Shown piece after piece: positions 7,353 through 15,937 of a stretch of DNA of 64,000 nt; the first letter of the stretch is position 1; the number at the start of each line of letters is the position of its first letter. The translations under genes and the position numbers were made by a program. The notes under the pieces are model-generated. The model had not been told where the DNA came from. It did not search any database and saw only the letters and a list, made by a program, of their open reading frames with translations. This DNA comes from Peptoniphilus sp. KCTC 25270 (GTDB lineage: Bacteria; Bacillota; Clostridia; Tissierellales; Peptoniphilaceae), in contig NZ_JAJMZJ010000001.1 in NCBI RefSeq assembly GCF_021012875.1, forward strand, positions 434,001-498,000, given 5' to 3'.

Positions 7353-8240
7353 ATGGATAATATTCTATTTGCAACACTTATACTTGGAGTTATGGGCCTT
7401 GTATTCGGAGTTGTTTTAGCAGTAGCAGCAAAAGTGTTCTTCGTAGAGATGGACCCTAGAGTAGCTCAAGTTTTAGATGCCCTACCAGGTGCGAACTGTG
7501 GTGCTTGTGGATTCCCAGGATGTGAAGGATTGGCAAATGCCATTGCTGCAGGTAGCGCACCTGCAAATGGTTGTGCTATTGGTGGACAAGAGGTTGCACA
7601 AGAAGTTGCTTCTATTATGGGAGTAAACGCTGGTGAAATGGAAAAAGAAGTAGCGGTTGTTCGTTGTCAAGGTACTTGCGATGCGGCAAAAGACAAATTC
7701 CAATACAATGGTTTGGTTGACTGTCGTCTAATGGGAGACTTTGCACAAGGAGCAAAAAGTTGTTCTTCTGGTTGTCTAGGTGGCGGTACTTGTGTTGCTG
7801 CATGTGAGTTTGACGCAATTCATGTAGTAAACGGGGTGGCTGTTGTAGACAAAGAAAAATGTGTAGCTTGTCGTAAATGTATTGATATTTGCCCTAAAAA
7901 TATTATTGGTTTAATGCCATACAAACAACAAACAGAGGTAAAATGTTCTACACATGATGCTGGTAAAGTTGTTCGTGCAAACTGTAGTGTAGGATGTATT
8001 GCTTGTGGTATTTGTGAAAAAAGCTGTCCAAAAGATGCAATTCACGTTACAGATAATTTGGCTAAAATCGATTATGAAAAATGTATCAACTGTGGTATTT
8101 GTGCTTCTAAGTGTCCAACTGGAGCCATTGATGTTGATTACAAAGAGCGTTTAGAAAAAATGAAAGAAAAAGATCGTTTAGCGAAAGAAGCAAAAGCGAA
8201 AGCGGCAAAAGAAGCAGCGGCTCAAAAAACAAACGCTTAA
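7353..8240 (+). CDS. rnfB: Rnf electron transport complex subunit B
   Basis: RnfB is the iron-sulfur subunit that takes electrons from reduced ferredoxin. One N-terminal membrane helix (about residues 4-27) is followed by the GANCGACGFPGC cluster-binding region (Cys49, 52, 57 and 74). After that come a short linker with further cysteines ('SCSSGCLGGGTCVAAC') and three ferredoxin-like CxxCxxCxxxCP motifs. The C-terminal 25 residues are a Lys/Ala-rich tail that probably forms a helix. At 295 aa it is the long, polyferredoxin clostridial form. Last gene of the operon; a terminator follows at 8246-8280. Confidence 0.96.
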   Translation: MDNILFATLILGVMGLVFGVVLAVAAKVFFVEMDPRVAQVLDALPGANCGACGFPGCEGLANAIAAGSAPANGCAIGGQEVAQEVASIMGVNAGEMEKEVAVVRCQGTCDAAKDKFQYNGLVDCRLMGDFAQGAKSCSSGCLGGGTCVAACEFDAIHVVNGVAVVDKEKCVACRKCIDICPKNIIGLMPYKQQTEVKCSTHDAGKVVRANCSVGCIACGICEKSCPKDAIHVTDNLAKIDYEKCINCGICASKCPTGAIDVDYKERLEKMKEKDRLAKEAKAKAAKEAAAQKTNA

Positions 8241-8245
8241 ATAAC

Positions 8246-8280
8246 AAAAACCTTAGGTCTTTGGATCTAAGGTTTTTTTG
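8246..8280 (+). terminator. Terminator of the rnf operon
   Basis: AAAAACCTTAG pairs with CTAAGGTTTTT around a 10-nt loop, followed by a T run. Confidence 0.9.
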
Positions 8281-8300
8281 TACCCATTTTCTTTGAATTT

Positions 8301-8329
8301 ATGAATCCTATTTTGGAATATGGTATAAT
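8301..8329 (+). promoter_or_regulatory. Promoter before the NusG-II gene (extended -10)
   Basis: TGGTATAAT at 8321-8329 is an extended -10 element; the -35 candidate ATGAAT (8301-8306) is weak. It lies 31 nt before the ATG of the next gene, after the rnf terminator. Confidence 0.6.
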
Positions 8330-8359
8330 GAAGAATGAATCTGAGAAATAGGGGGAACT

Positions 8360-8743
8360 ATGAAGAAAAAAGATTTAATTGTAATAGCGATTGTTTTACT
8401 AGTTGCATTAGGAGTGGGAATTCCTTTTATGATGCCCACAAAATCTAAAGCAGCAGATAAATATATAAGTATTCAAGTAAATGGAAAAGAAACACAGCAT
8501 ATAAATTGGGATAAAAATTCCTTTGGGAAGAAAATTAAGATCGAAGGTGTTGGGGGAACCAATTATGTAAAAATTACGGAAGAAGGTGTTTCTATGATTG
8601 AAGCAGATTGCCCAGATCAAATCTGTATTAATATGGCTCCAATAAAAGATACAGGGGAAATGATCGTTTGTTTACCTCATCGTGTAATTGTTGAGATTAA
8701 ATCAGAAACAGCAGATGATGATTTGGATGTTATGTTGAGGTAA
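8360..8743 (+). CDS. NusG domain II-containing protein, 127 aa
   Basis: A single membrane helix (about residues 6-26) is followed by a small beta-rich domain with 'CPDQICINMAPIKDTGEMIVCLPHRVIVEI'-like features; the two Cys and the final 'CLPH' are typical of the NusG_II family. These proteins are anchored with the domain outside the cell. In Clostridia they are often encoded next to rnf genes and a Gx transporter, which is the case here. The function is unknown. GGGGGAA precedes the ATG. The next gene follows after 2 nt, so the two are surely co-transcribed. Confidence 0.8.
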   Translation: MKKKDLIVIAIVLLVALGVGIPFMMPTKSKAADKYISIQVNGKETQHINWDKNSFGKKIKIEGVGGTNYVKITEEGVSMIEADCPDQICINMAPIKDTGEMIVCLPHRVIVEIKSETADDDLDVMLR

Positions 8744-8745
8744 TT

Positions 8746-9270
8746 ATGAGAAATACGAAGTTACGAAAACAAATTTTCCTTAGTTTACTTGTTGCCATAG
8801 GTGTTGCCATCGGATTTATTGAAAATAGCATTCCCTTACCAATTGCTATGCCAGGAGCACGTTTGGGATTATCCAACATTGTGATATTGACTTCCATTGT
8901 TGTTTTTGGATGGAAGGAAGGGATTACGGTTGCTCTATTGAAATCCGTTTTGTTAATGCTTGTTACAGGCAATGTGATGAGTTTTTTCTATAGTTTTGCA
9001 GGCGCTTTCTTGTCTTCTATTTTTATGTCCCTTTTTGCCTATAAAGTACGAGGATTTTCTTTAATCGGCGTCAGTCTAGTAGGGTCTTTATTTCATAATA
9101 TAGGGCAAGTAACGGTAGCCTACTTCATTGTACAGAATATAGGAATTTTTTCTTATTTGCCTCTTTTATTGGTTTTAGGGATTTTTACTGGTATATTTGT
9201 AGGGATTGCCTCAAAAATATTGATTCAGCAAATGGAAAAAATTGGTTTTAGAGGGAGGATGGAATTTTGA
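8746..9270 (+). CDS. Gx transporter family membrane protein (annotated elsewhere as heptaprenyl diphosphate synthase component I)
   Basis: A 174-residue integral membrane protein with five to six hydrophobic segments. 'IAMPGARLGLSNIV' and 'GNVMSFFYSFAGAFLSS' are recognisable family segments. The family is often named after heptaprenyl diphosphate synthase subunit I (HepS) but looks like an ECF-type S component or small transporter; the substrate is not known. It lies between the NusG-II gene and maf, overlapping the maf start by 4 nt, so it is in a short operon maybe reaching through radC. Confidence 0.75.
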   Translation: MRNTKLRKQIFLSLLVAIGVAIGFIENSIPLPIAMPGARLGLSNIVILTSIVVFGWKEGITVALLKSVLLMLVTGNVMSFFYSFAGAFLSSIFMSLFAYKVRGFSLIGVSLVGSLFHNIGQVTVAYFIVQNIGIFSYLPLLLVLGIFTGIFVGIASKILIQQMEKIGFRGRMEF

Positions 9271-9827
9271 AGGAAATTATTTTAGCGTCCACTTCTCCAA
9301 GAAGAAAAGAGCTTTTGAAAAGATGTGTAGAAGAATTTCAGATTCAGGCTCCAAAATTCAATGAAGAAGAAATCCAATGTTTGGATCCAAGAATTTGTGC
9401 GATGGCATCGGCTTATGGAAAGGCGTATTCGATTTTTTCAGAAGAACAAGAAAAAATTGTAATAGGAAGCGACACAATTGTAGTTTATGAAGATAAAATT
9501 TTGGGGAAACCTAAAAATCGCGAAGAAGCGAAAGAAATGCTCCGCTTATTAAGTGGTCGTACCCATAGAGTGATTTCGGGAATTGCAATTTTTTCTAAGG
9601 AAGATAAAGTGGTAGATTGCGTAGAAACCCTGGTCACATTTTATTCTTTGACAGAAGAAGAAGTGGAAGCCTATTTGGATACAGGGGAATATATAGATAA
9701 AGCCGGTGCTTACGGCATTCAAGGGTATGGAGAAAAATTGGTTAAAGGATATACGGGCGAGTTAGAAAATGTAATTGGATTGCCTATTGCATATATAAAG
9801 AGCTATTTTCAAAATATAGGAGTATAA
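9267..9827 (+). CDS. maf: Maf family nucleoside triphosphate pyrophosphatase
   Basis: Maf proteins hydrolyse non-canonical or pyrimidine nucleoside triphosphates to monophosphates and have been linked to division arrest in Bacillus. The N terminus 'ILASTSPRRKELL' is the signature (SxxR..LL). It is followed by 'VIGSDTIVVYEDKILGKPKN' with the catalytic Asp and by 'DKAGAYGIQGYG' near the end. At 186 aa it has the usual size. The start is TTG at 9267, within the stop region of the gene before, with GGGAGG about 11 nt before it. The neighbours radC-mreC-mreD fit the common maf-radC-mre arrangement. Confidence 0.93.
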   Translation: MKEIILASTSPRRKELLKRCVEEFQIQAPKFNEEEIQCLDPRICAMASAYGKAYSIFSEEQEKIVIGSDTIVVYEDKILGKPKNREEAKEMLRLLSGRTHRVISGIAIFSKEDKVVDCVETLVTFYSLTEEEVEAYLDTGEYIDKAGAYGIQGYGEKLVKGYTGELENVIGLPIAYIKSYFQNIGV

Positions 9828-9829
9828 CC

Positions 9830-10555
9830 ATGGAACGCTTCAATGGCTTAGAAAAACGAAAAACAATGAAGGATTTCTCTCAAGAGTTGCGCCCTAGGGA
9901 AAAATTGATGTTAAAAGGCCCAGAAAGTTTATCTGATGAGGAACTTTTAGCTATTTTATTAAGGACCGGTACAAAAGAGGAAACCGTATTGGAAATGTCT
10001 CGCAGGCTTTTGTCTGAAATTAGTGAATTAAATTATAATTATTCAGGGCTACCTGCCTTAATTCATGCGACGCTAGATGAGTTTCATCAGATTAAGGGGA
10101 TTGGCCCCGCAAAGGCTTGTGAACTTATAGCGATGGTGGAGATTTCTAAGAGAATTGGAAAGGGATCTGCTACAGAATTTACAAGTATAACAAGTCCTGC
10201 AGATGCAGTTCGTATATTTATGTCGGAGATGCGTTTTTTGCCCATTGAAATGTTTTATGTTGTAGGATTAGACGTAAAAAAAAGAATTCAATTTGTGGAT
10301 CGAATTTCCAAAGGTACGGTAGACTCTGCCATCGTTCATCCAAGAGAAGTATTTTCGAAAGCCATTGCAAGACAGAGCCATTCTCTTATATTGTTGCACA
10401 ATCATCCAACGGGGATTGTCACTCCATCAAAGGAAGATTTGCGTTTAACGGATCGATTGAGAGAAGCGGGGAAAATATTAGGGATTTCTGTTGTTGACCA
10501 TATTATCATTGGAGATAATGTGTATTTTAGTTTTTTAGAAAAAGATTTATTATAG
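9830..10555 (+). CDS. radC: RadC family (JAB domain) protein
   Basis: The N-terminal helix-hairpin-helix part ('SLSDEELLAILLRTGT' and 'IKGIGPAKACELIA') and the C-terminal JAB/MPN metalloprotease-like domain with 'LLHNHPTGIVTPSKED' (the HxH...D zinc site) are complete over 241 residues. RadC was once named a repair protein; its real function is unsettled. It follows maf by 2 nt and precedes mreC by 12 nt. The mreB gene that commonly stands between radC and mreC is absent here. Confidence 0.92.
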   Translation: MERFNGLEKRKTMKDFSQELRPREKLMLKGPESLSDEELLAILLRTGTKEETVLEMSRRLLSEISELNYNYSGLPALIHATLDEFHQIKGIGPAKACELIAMVEISKRIGKGSATEFTSITSPADAVRIFMSEMRFLPIEMFYVVGLDVKKRIQFVDRISKGTVDSAIVHPREVFSKAIARQSHSLILLHNHPTGIVTPSKEDLRLTDRLREAGKILGISVVDHIIIGDNVYFSFLEKDLL

Positions 10556-10567
10556 AAAGGCCAATGA

Positions 10568-11401
10568 ATGGATAAATTAAAGAAATTAAAAAAGCAATGG
10601 ATTTTTAGTATTGCTTTTATTTTAGTGTTTTTGTTTCTAGGGTTTACAAATATAGGTCATAGAAGTTTAGAATTTGTGGAAACATCCCTTGCCGAAATTT
10701 TTAGTCCAATCCAAAGAAGTTTAGGGTCAGGAACTACATATATTGCAGATGGGCTTATTTCCATTGGAAACGTAGGAAATCTATCAAAAGACAATCGAGA
10801 AATGAAGCAAAAACTAATGGAACTGGAAGAGGAAAATCGAAATCTTAAAGATATTATTGCTCGCTCTCCTCAGCTAATGAATGAATTTACTATGATTAAT
10901 AATTCCGATAAGAAATTTTTGCAGGCAAGAGTAATCGGAAAATCGGAGGGAACCTATTTCCGCTACTTTTCTATTGATAAGGGCGAAAAAGAAGGAGTAA
11001 AAATAGGGGATACAGTTGTAATTGCTTCAGAAAGTGGACAAGATGTTGCCATTGAGGGGCTTGTGGGAAAAGTTGTAAAAACATCCAATCATTGGGCGAA
11101 AGTAAGTACAATCATTGAAGAAGGTTCAGCCGTTGGATTCCGAACCGTTCGAAATTCAGAAGGTGGGATTGTAAAAGCAGAAAACAATTCTTTATCCGGA
11201 TATGCTTTCGATATGAATGGAGATATTGTACAAGGAGATGAAGTATATACCTCAGGAATTGGCGATGTCTATGCAAAAGATATTTATATTGGAAGAGTAG
11301 ATAGAGTAAACACGGATGAGGACAAAATGATTAAAAACATACGTATAGTACCCGTTGTAAATTTTCACAAACTCTATACTGTATTCGTAATAACGGAGTG
11401 A
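10568..11401 (+). CDS. mreC: Rod shape-determining protein MreC
   Basis: MreC links the cytoplasmic MreB filaments with the wall synthesis enzymes. The layout is one N-terminal membrane helix (about residues 12-28), a coiled coil at about 75-105 ('NREMKQKLMELEEENRNLKDII') and two beta-barrel domains ending in 'GDEVYTSGIGDVY'. At 277 aa it has the usual length. It is followed by mreD and the PBP2 gene with spacings of 4 and 3 nt, a classic elongasome operon, although mreB is not directly upstream. Confidence 0.93.
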   Translation: MDKLKKLKKQWIFSIAFILVFLFLGFTNIGHRSLEFVETSLAEIFSPIQRSLGSGTTYIADGLISIGNVGNLSKDNREMKQKLMELEEENRNLKDIIARSPQLMNEFTMINNSDKKFLQARVIGKSEGTYFRYFSIDKGEKEGVKIGDTVVIASESGQDVAIEGLVGKVVKTSNHWAKVSTIIEEGSAVGFRTVRNSEGGIVKAENNSLSGYAFDMNGDIVQGDEVYTSGIGDVYAKDIYIGRVDRVNTDEDKMIKNIRIVPVVNFHKLYTVFVITE

Positions 11402-11405
11402 TTTT

Positions 11406-11885
11406 ATGGTGAAAAAACTATTGTATTTTTTGATTCTACTCATCTTACCTTTTTACTTTATTCATCCCATTCGTTGGACCATTCCTCTTATTGGCTGGGT
11501 GGATGTATTTTTTATGGTATTTTTTTATTTTGTAATAAAAAAGATTCCCTATGGAATTATTTATGCCATTTTTGTAGGTATATTTATGGACATTTTTGTT
11601 GCTCCCTATTTAGGGTTTTATGTAGCGGTAGAGGTATTTTTATATTTTTTGATTTACTTTAGCAATAAATTGAAGCTTTTTTCCTCTCCTTTGGCGACTT
11701 TTTTAATGAGTATTGGGATACTGTTGGCTCAGTCTCTTTTTTCGGGAATATATCTGCTATTGTTTAGAGGTCATTTTGTTTTCGATGTTTCTCATTCCAT
11801 TGCGACAGGAATTGTAACGGGATTCATTTTATTTTTGATATATGACCGAATCTTCGATACAAGAAGTTTGTATTTAGAAAGGTAA
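11406..11885 (+). CDS. mreD: Rod shape-determining protein MreD
   Basis: A 159-residue integral membrane protein with about five hydrophobic segments and almost no soluble part. The identification rests on position (between mreC and the PBP2 gene), size, and segments such as 'YGIIYAIFVGIFMDIFVAPYLGFY'. MreD is a membrane partner of MreC and the wall elongation complex. Confidence 0.88.
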   Translation: MVKKLLYFLILLILPFYFIHPIRWTIPLIGWVDVFFMVFFYFVIKKIPYGIIYAIFVGIFMDIFVAPYLGFYVAVEVFLYFLIYFSNKLKLFSSPLATFLMSIGILLAQSLFSGIYLLLFRGHFVFDVSHSIATGIVTGFILFLIYDRIFDTRSLYLER

Positions 11886-11888
11886 TTT

Positions 11889-14800
11889 ATGAAAGATTTG
11901 CTAAATAAAATTCGAGGCTGGAATCGAATGCATGTGTTTCAATACATAGTGCTTGCTCTTTTTGTGTTACTTATTTTCCAATTGTTTCGAATTACTGTCC
12001 TTCAAGGAAAATCTTATAGAGAACTGGCAGATTCTAGACGATTAAAAGAAGTTCAAGTAACGGCTCAAAGAGGGAATATAAAGGACCGAAACGGAGTTAT
12101 ACTGGCTGGGAATCGTCCTGTATTTACGGTTCAATTGCGTAAAGATGAGCTGGAAACGGTCGATCCGGAGATAAAAAATAATAATTTCCTACGTCTTTCC
12201 CGTTATATTGAAGAAGATGGCGTAGAGTATAAGGATAGTTTTCCTATTCAACTGAATTCTTTCGTATTTCGTAATTTAAGTGGATATACCAAAGAAGAAT
12301 CAGTCGAAGATTTGATTTTTCAGGTATTTTCTCAAGAAGAAAATTGGAAGGATCTATTAGGAAGAACTTACCAAAAACCATATAAAAATCATTTTTCCTA
12401 TTCTATTTTACGGCAAGTTCTAAATGCTACAGGGTGGGACAGCGAAAATGGATATATGGACTATAATGAAAGAACCAACACGGTTTCTTATCGAAGCGAA
12501 CCCCTAAGAAATCAATTCAAAGAGGCTCATAATCTGTCCAAAGAAGCAGGAATTGAGCAGGATTTGCCTATTGTCCTAGCAAATAATGAAACAATCATTC
12601 GACAAATTTATCAAAACTCTATTGGACGAGAATTAATTTACAAAACCATTCAGAAAAATCATTTGCTGCCTCAAATCTCTCTGCGAAAATTTGGGCTTAA
12701 ATATTTTGATGATTATATAGAGGCCAAAGCTGTTTTGATGAAAAACTCTTCAAAAATTACTTGGGATTCCACGGCAAAAGAAGATTTTTACTCTTTGTTG
12801 AGAGAAAAATCCTTCTACAATCTATTATTGCAGGATGGAACCGAGGAGAACAAAGAACCATTGCATTATCTAAAAGAATATTTAGAAAATAATACAGATT
12901 GGAAAGAGATAAAATACACCAAAGACGGAAATTACCTTCAAATAAAAAACAAAGAGGTTGATATTACCGAAGATGTTCTGAAAGAAATGGGAAAAGCAAA
13001 GTCCATGGAAGGATTTTTATCTTTAGAAAATATGCGTTCGTTGGCTCAAAGACAAATTATCACAGACGGAATCAATCCAGGGATTTCCATAGGAGATGGA
13101 AACTATCAATATACTTCTCTTAAAAATGCAATGGACTTTTTTGGTCGTTATCGCATGGAAACAAAGGATGGAGCCGAAAAATTATTCGATGAAATTTGCA
13201 AACGAAGAAAAGTGGAAGATTCTCTATCTCCTTATGAAAAACGAGATATCTTAAATATTTATAATGAAGTAGACAATCAAGGAAATTATGCCTATGTGCC
13301 AATTAACTATGCCTATGAGGTATCTGATGAAACTGTGGCGAAAATAGAAGAAAATTTGCCCATTAACCAAGGAGTTGAAATTTCCATAGAACCAATACGA
13401 AATTATCCTTTGGGAAATTCAGCGGCCCATGTTTTAGGCTATATAGGAAATATTGCCATGGATACAGAGATTGAGAAGTTTGTTAATAAAAATGGATACG
13501 ATAGAAATGCATTGATTGGTAAAACCGGAATAGAAAATGTCTATGAAGATCGTCTTCATGGAACAAATGGAAGTCAACATTTGACAGTGGATTCTGTAGG
13601 GAATACGACAGAAATTATTCGAGAAACGGCCCCAAAACCAGGAAAAGATGTACAATTGACCATTGATGTGGATATTCAACAAAAGGCAGAGGAAATCTTA
13701 AAGAAAGAATTGGAAAATATTCGAAAGGGAGGGCAATACCAAAGCCCTTGGGGAACTTTCCAATATCTTTCTAGTGATGAAAAGGGACGCCCCTATTCTC
13801 AAGCAACTAGCGGATCGATTGTCGTAGTAGATGTAAAAGATGGTGGAGTTCTAGCCATGGCGAATTATCCAGATTACGATCCCAATCTTTTTGCCAAAGG
13901 AATCAACGCCATGAATTGGGAAAGTCTAATGCCAGAGGAAGAAGACAATCCTCTTGCTCCAAGACCTTTGTACAATACGGCCATGCAATCCGCTGTGCAG
14001 CCGGGAAGTATTTTTAAGATGGTAACAGGGATGGCAGGTTTGGAAAAAGGATTGGATCCTAAATTGGCCATTCCAGACGGCGGATTTGTAGATGTAGGAA
14101 ATCATCGATTTGGTTGTTGGCTTTGGAATCAAAAAGGAGAAGTTCATGGGGATGAAACGTTAGCAGATGCCATTCGAGATAGTTGTAATTACTACTTCTA
14201 CACCATCGCTTTGGGAGAAAATCAAAAGACAGGACAAAGTGTAGGAGTAAAAGTAGAAGCCGATGATATTTCAAAAATGGCAAAACAATTTGGGTTGGGA
14301 GAAACCAGTGGATTGGAAATAAAAATCCCTCAAGAAACAAAAGGAGTTCGTCCAAACCCTGAGTCAAAAGGAAATCTTCTAAAAACTTTGCTCAATAATT
14401 TCTTAAACAATCATATTGAAAGCCTATATATAGGAAAAGAAGAATTACAAGATGAGAAAAAACAAGAATTGATCAATAAGATAATTGCTTCTTTAGATGA
14501 AGAAAAAACCATGACTCGTCCCCAAGTATATGAATTTTTGAAAGCTTTAGAAATAGATCCAGACAAAAGAGTTGAGGGACAAAGAGTTCCTTTTGTCGAT
14601 CTATTAAAATATACCTATATCGATCAAGCAAAATGGACCATAGCTGATACATTAAATGTTACCATTGGCCAAGGAAACAATTCTTACACGCCTGTACAAA
14701 TTGCTCGATATGTAATGGCCTTAGCCAATCATGGAGACTTGCACAAATTGCACATTGTAGATAGGGTGGTAGACCCTACTTCAAAAAAAGTTTTGGAAAA

Positions 14801-15182
14801 AACCAAAATTGAAACGGAAAAGATAGGAATAACCAACGAGGCCTTTTATGATGAAATTCGAAATGGGATGGAAATGGTGGCAGATAGTGGAGTAAATGAA
14901 GCAATTTTCAAAGATTTTCCTGTTGATGTTGCCATTAAAACTGGAACGGCTCAAAGAAGTGGGGTAAATCCTTATACAGGAGACACGTATGACAGCTTTG
15001 CCTGGGAGGTTGGCTTTGCTCCATCGAAAGATCCAGAAATTGCTGTTTGTATTCTTTTATTCCAAGGAGGAAGTGGATCCAATGCAAGTCCACTTATGCA
15101 AGGGGTTATGGCTGAATATTTTGGATTAAATAAGAAAATTTACACAGACGAACTTCCCATTGAAACAAAGATAGATTTTTAG
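11889..15182 (+). CDS. mrdA: Penicillin-binding protein 2, unusually large (1097 aa)
   Basis: A monofunctional peptidoglycan transpeptidase of the elongation machinery. One N-terminal membrane helix (about residues 14-35) is followed by the PBP dimerisation motif 'QRGNIKDRNGVILAGN', then the transpeptidase domain with S707-I-F-K710 (active-site serine), S765-C-N767 and K1017-T-G-T. The family is commonly 600-750 residues. Here the part before the active serine is about 700 residues, with a long insert at roughly 130-420. The stretch between SCN and KTG is about 250 residues instead of about 150. Large PBP2 forms are known in Clostridia, but the inserts are worth noting. It ends the mreCD operon and is followed by a terminator overlapping the next leader. 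Confidence 0.93.
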   Translation: MKDLLNKIRGWNRMHVFQYIVLALFVLLIFQLFRITVLQGKSYRELADSRRLKEVQVTAQRGNIKDRNGVILAGNRPVFTVQLRKDELETVDPEIKNNNFLRLSRYIEEDGVEYKDSFPIQLNSFVFRNLSGYTKEESVEDLIFQVFSQEENWKDLLGRTYQKPYKNHFSYSILRQVLNATGWDSENGYMDYNERTNTVSYRSEPLRNQFKEAHNLSKEAGIEQDLPIVLANNETIIRQIYQNSIGRELIYKTIQKNHLLPQISLRKFGLKYFDDYIEAKAVLMKNSSKITWDSTAKEDFYSLLREKSFYNLLLQDGTEENKEPLHYLKEYLENNTDWKEIKYTKDGNYLQIKNKEVDITEDVLKEMGKAKSMEGFLSLENMRSLAQRQIITDGINPGISIGDGNYQYTSLKNAMDFFGRYRMETKDGAEKLFDEICKRRKVEDSLSPYEKRDILNIYNEVDNQGNYAYVPINYAYEVSDETVAKIEENLPINQGVEISIEPIRNYPLGNSAAHVLGYIGNIAMDTEIEKFVNKNGYDRNALIGKTGIENVYEDRLHGTNGSQHLTVDSVGNTTEIIRETAPKPGKDVQLTIDVDIQQKAEEILKKELENIRKGGQYQSPWGTFQYLSSDEKGRPYSQATSGSIVVVDVKDGGVLAMANYPDYDPNLFAKGINAMNWESLMPEEEDNPLAPRPLYNTAMQSAVQPGSIFKMVTGMAGLEKGLDPKLAIPDGGFVDVGNHRFGCWLWNQKGEVHGDETLADAIRDSCNYYFYTIALGENQKTGQSVGVKVEADDISKMAKQFGLGETSGLEIKIPQETKGVRPNPESKGNLLKTLLNNFLNNHIESLYIGKEELQDEKKQELINKIIASLDEEKTMTRPQVYEFLKALEIDPDKRVEGQRVPFVDLLKYTYIDQAKWTIADTLNVTIGQGNNSYTPVQIARYVMALANHGDLHKLHIVDRVVDPTSKKVLEKTKIETEKIGITNEAFYDEIRNGMEMVADSGVNEAIFKDFPVDVAIKTGTAQRSGVNPYTGDTYDSFAWEVGFAPSKDPEIAVCILLFQGGSGSNASPLMQGVMAEYFGLNKKIYTDELPIETKIDF

Positions 15183-15212
15183 AAAAAGAGGTGAAAATCT
15201 CTTTTTCTTTAT
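15181..15212 (+). terminator. Terminator between PBP2 and MinD-like gene
   Basis: AGAAAAAGAG (15181-15190) pairs perfectly with CTCTTTTTCT (15199-15208) around an 8-nt loop. It overlaps the PBP2 stop codon and ends 1 nt before the AGGAGGA of the next gene, so read-through may be partial. Confidence 0.6.
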
Positions 15213-15223
15213 TAGGAGGAATA

Positions 15224-15937
15224 ATGATTCACTGTATAATTGGAACAAAAGGAGGAGTCGGAACTTCATCCGTTGCTCAGGCATTAGCCTATGAAAGTGC
15301 AAAAGAAAAAAAGACTCTATTATTGGATGGATCCATTGGTCTAAGATCTCAGGATTTATTAAACGAAGTGGAAGGAATAAGCCCTTATCATTTCCAAGAT
15401 TATCTACAAGATTTTTGTGATTGGGAAGATACCCTTATCTTTCTAAAAGAGAATTTGGCTTTGGTTCTATCTTCTCCCAAAAAGGAATATATAGATTGGG
15501 ATCAAGAGGTTTTTTTAGAAAAAATGAGACCAATTGTAGATCAATATGATAATATATTTGTTGATTTTTCTTCTTACGAGGAACGAGATTTAGAATTTTG
15601 GGCAAGTATAGACGCTGAATTTACTTTTGTAATAACCAAAGAAAAAATATCACGAAGAGCCTTAGATGAAATACAATTTGTATTTATGAGGAAAAAATTG
15701 AATCCTAAAGTTCATATTCTTATGAATAAAGTAAAAACAGACCAAGAAAGAGAAGAATTCCTCTCGAATCCACCCAATTTTGTTTATGAAACCTTTCGAT
15801 ATATTTTAGAGGAAGAGGAGAATGAGGAAATCCCATACTTAAAATATGAGTGGATTAAAGAAGGAAAAGAAAAAGTATCAGAAAAAATAGAGAAGAAAGA
15901 AAAAAGATGGTTTTCTTTTTTACAAGGGGGATCCTAA
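15224..15937 (+). CDS. MinD/ParA-like ATPase homologue with altered Walker A
   Basis: A 237-residue P-loop protein of the deviant Walker A type. The N-terminal loop reads T8-K9-G-G-V-G-T14-S-S. The signature lysine (Lys9) is kept, but the lysine that normally precedes Ser/Thr (GK[ST]) is Thr14, as in CpaE/TadZ-like relatives, so normal ATP hydrolysis is doubtful. 'LLLDGSIGLRSQDLL' corresponds to the switch I region, and 'NIFVDFSSYEE' replaces the Walker B strand. The C-terminal tail 'KKEKRWFSFLQGGS' is basic and hydrophobic and could bind membrane like the MinD tail. It stands where minCDE often follow mrdA in Clostridia, but minC and minE are absent. The start at 15224 is chosen for AGGAGGA 4 nt before it; an upstream in-frame GTG at 15191 lies in the terminator. 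Confidence 0.75.
   Translation: MIHCIIGTKGGVGTSSVAQALAYESAKEKKTLLLDGSIGLRSQDLLNEVEGISPYHFQDYLQDFCDWEDTLIFLKENLALVLSSPKKEYIDWDQEVFLEKMRPIVDQYDNIFVDFSSYEERDLEFWASIDAEFTFVITKEKISRRALDEIQFVFMRKKLNPKVHILMNKVKTDQEREEFLSNPPNFVYETFRYILEEEENEEIPYLKYEWIKEGKEKVSEKIEKKEKRWFSFLQGGS

Noticed and set aside
13874-14367. Several - strand frames inside the PBP2 gene
   Set aside because: They are antisense shadows of a gene with all transpeptidase motifs intact.
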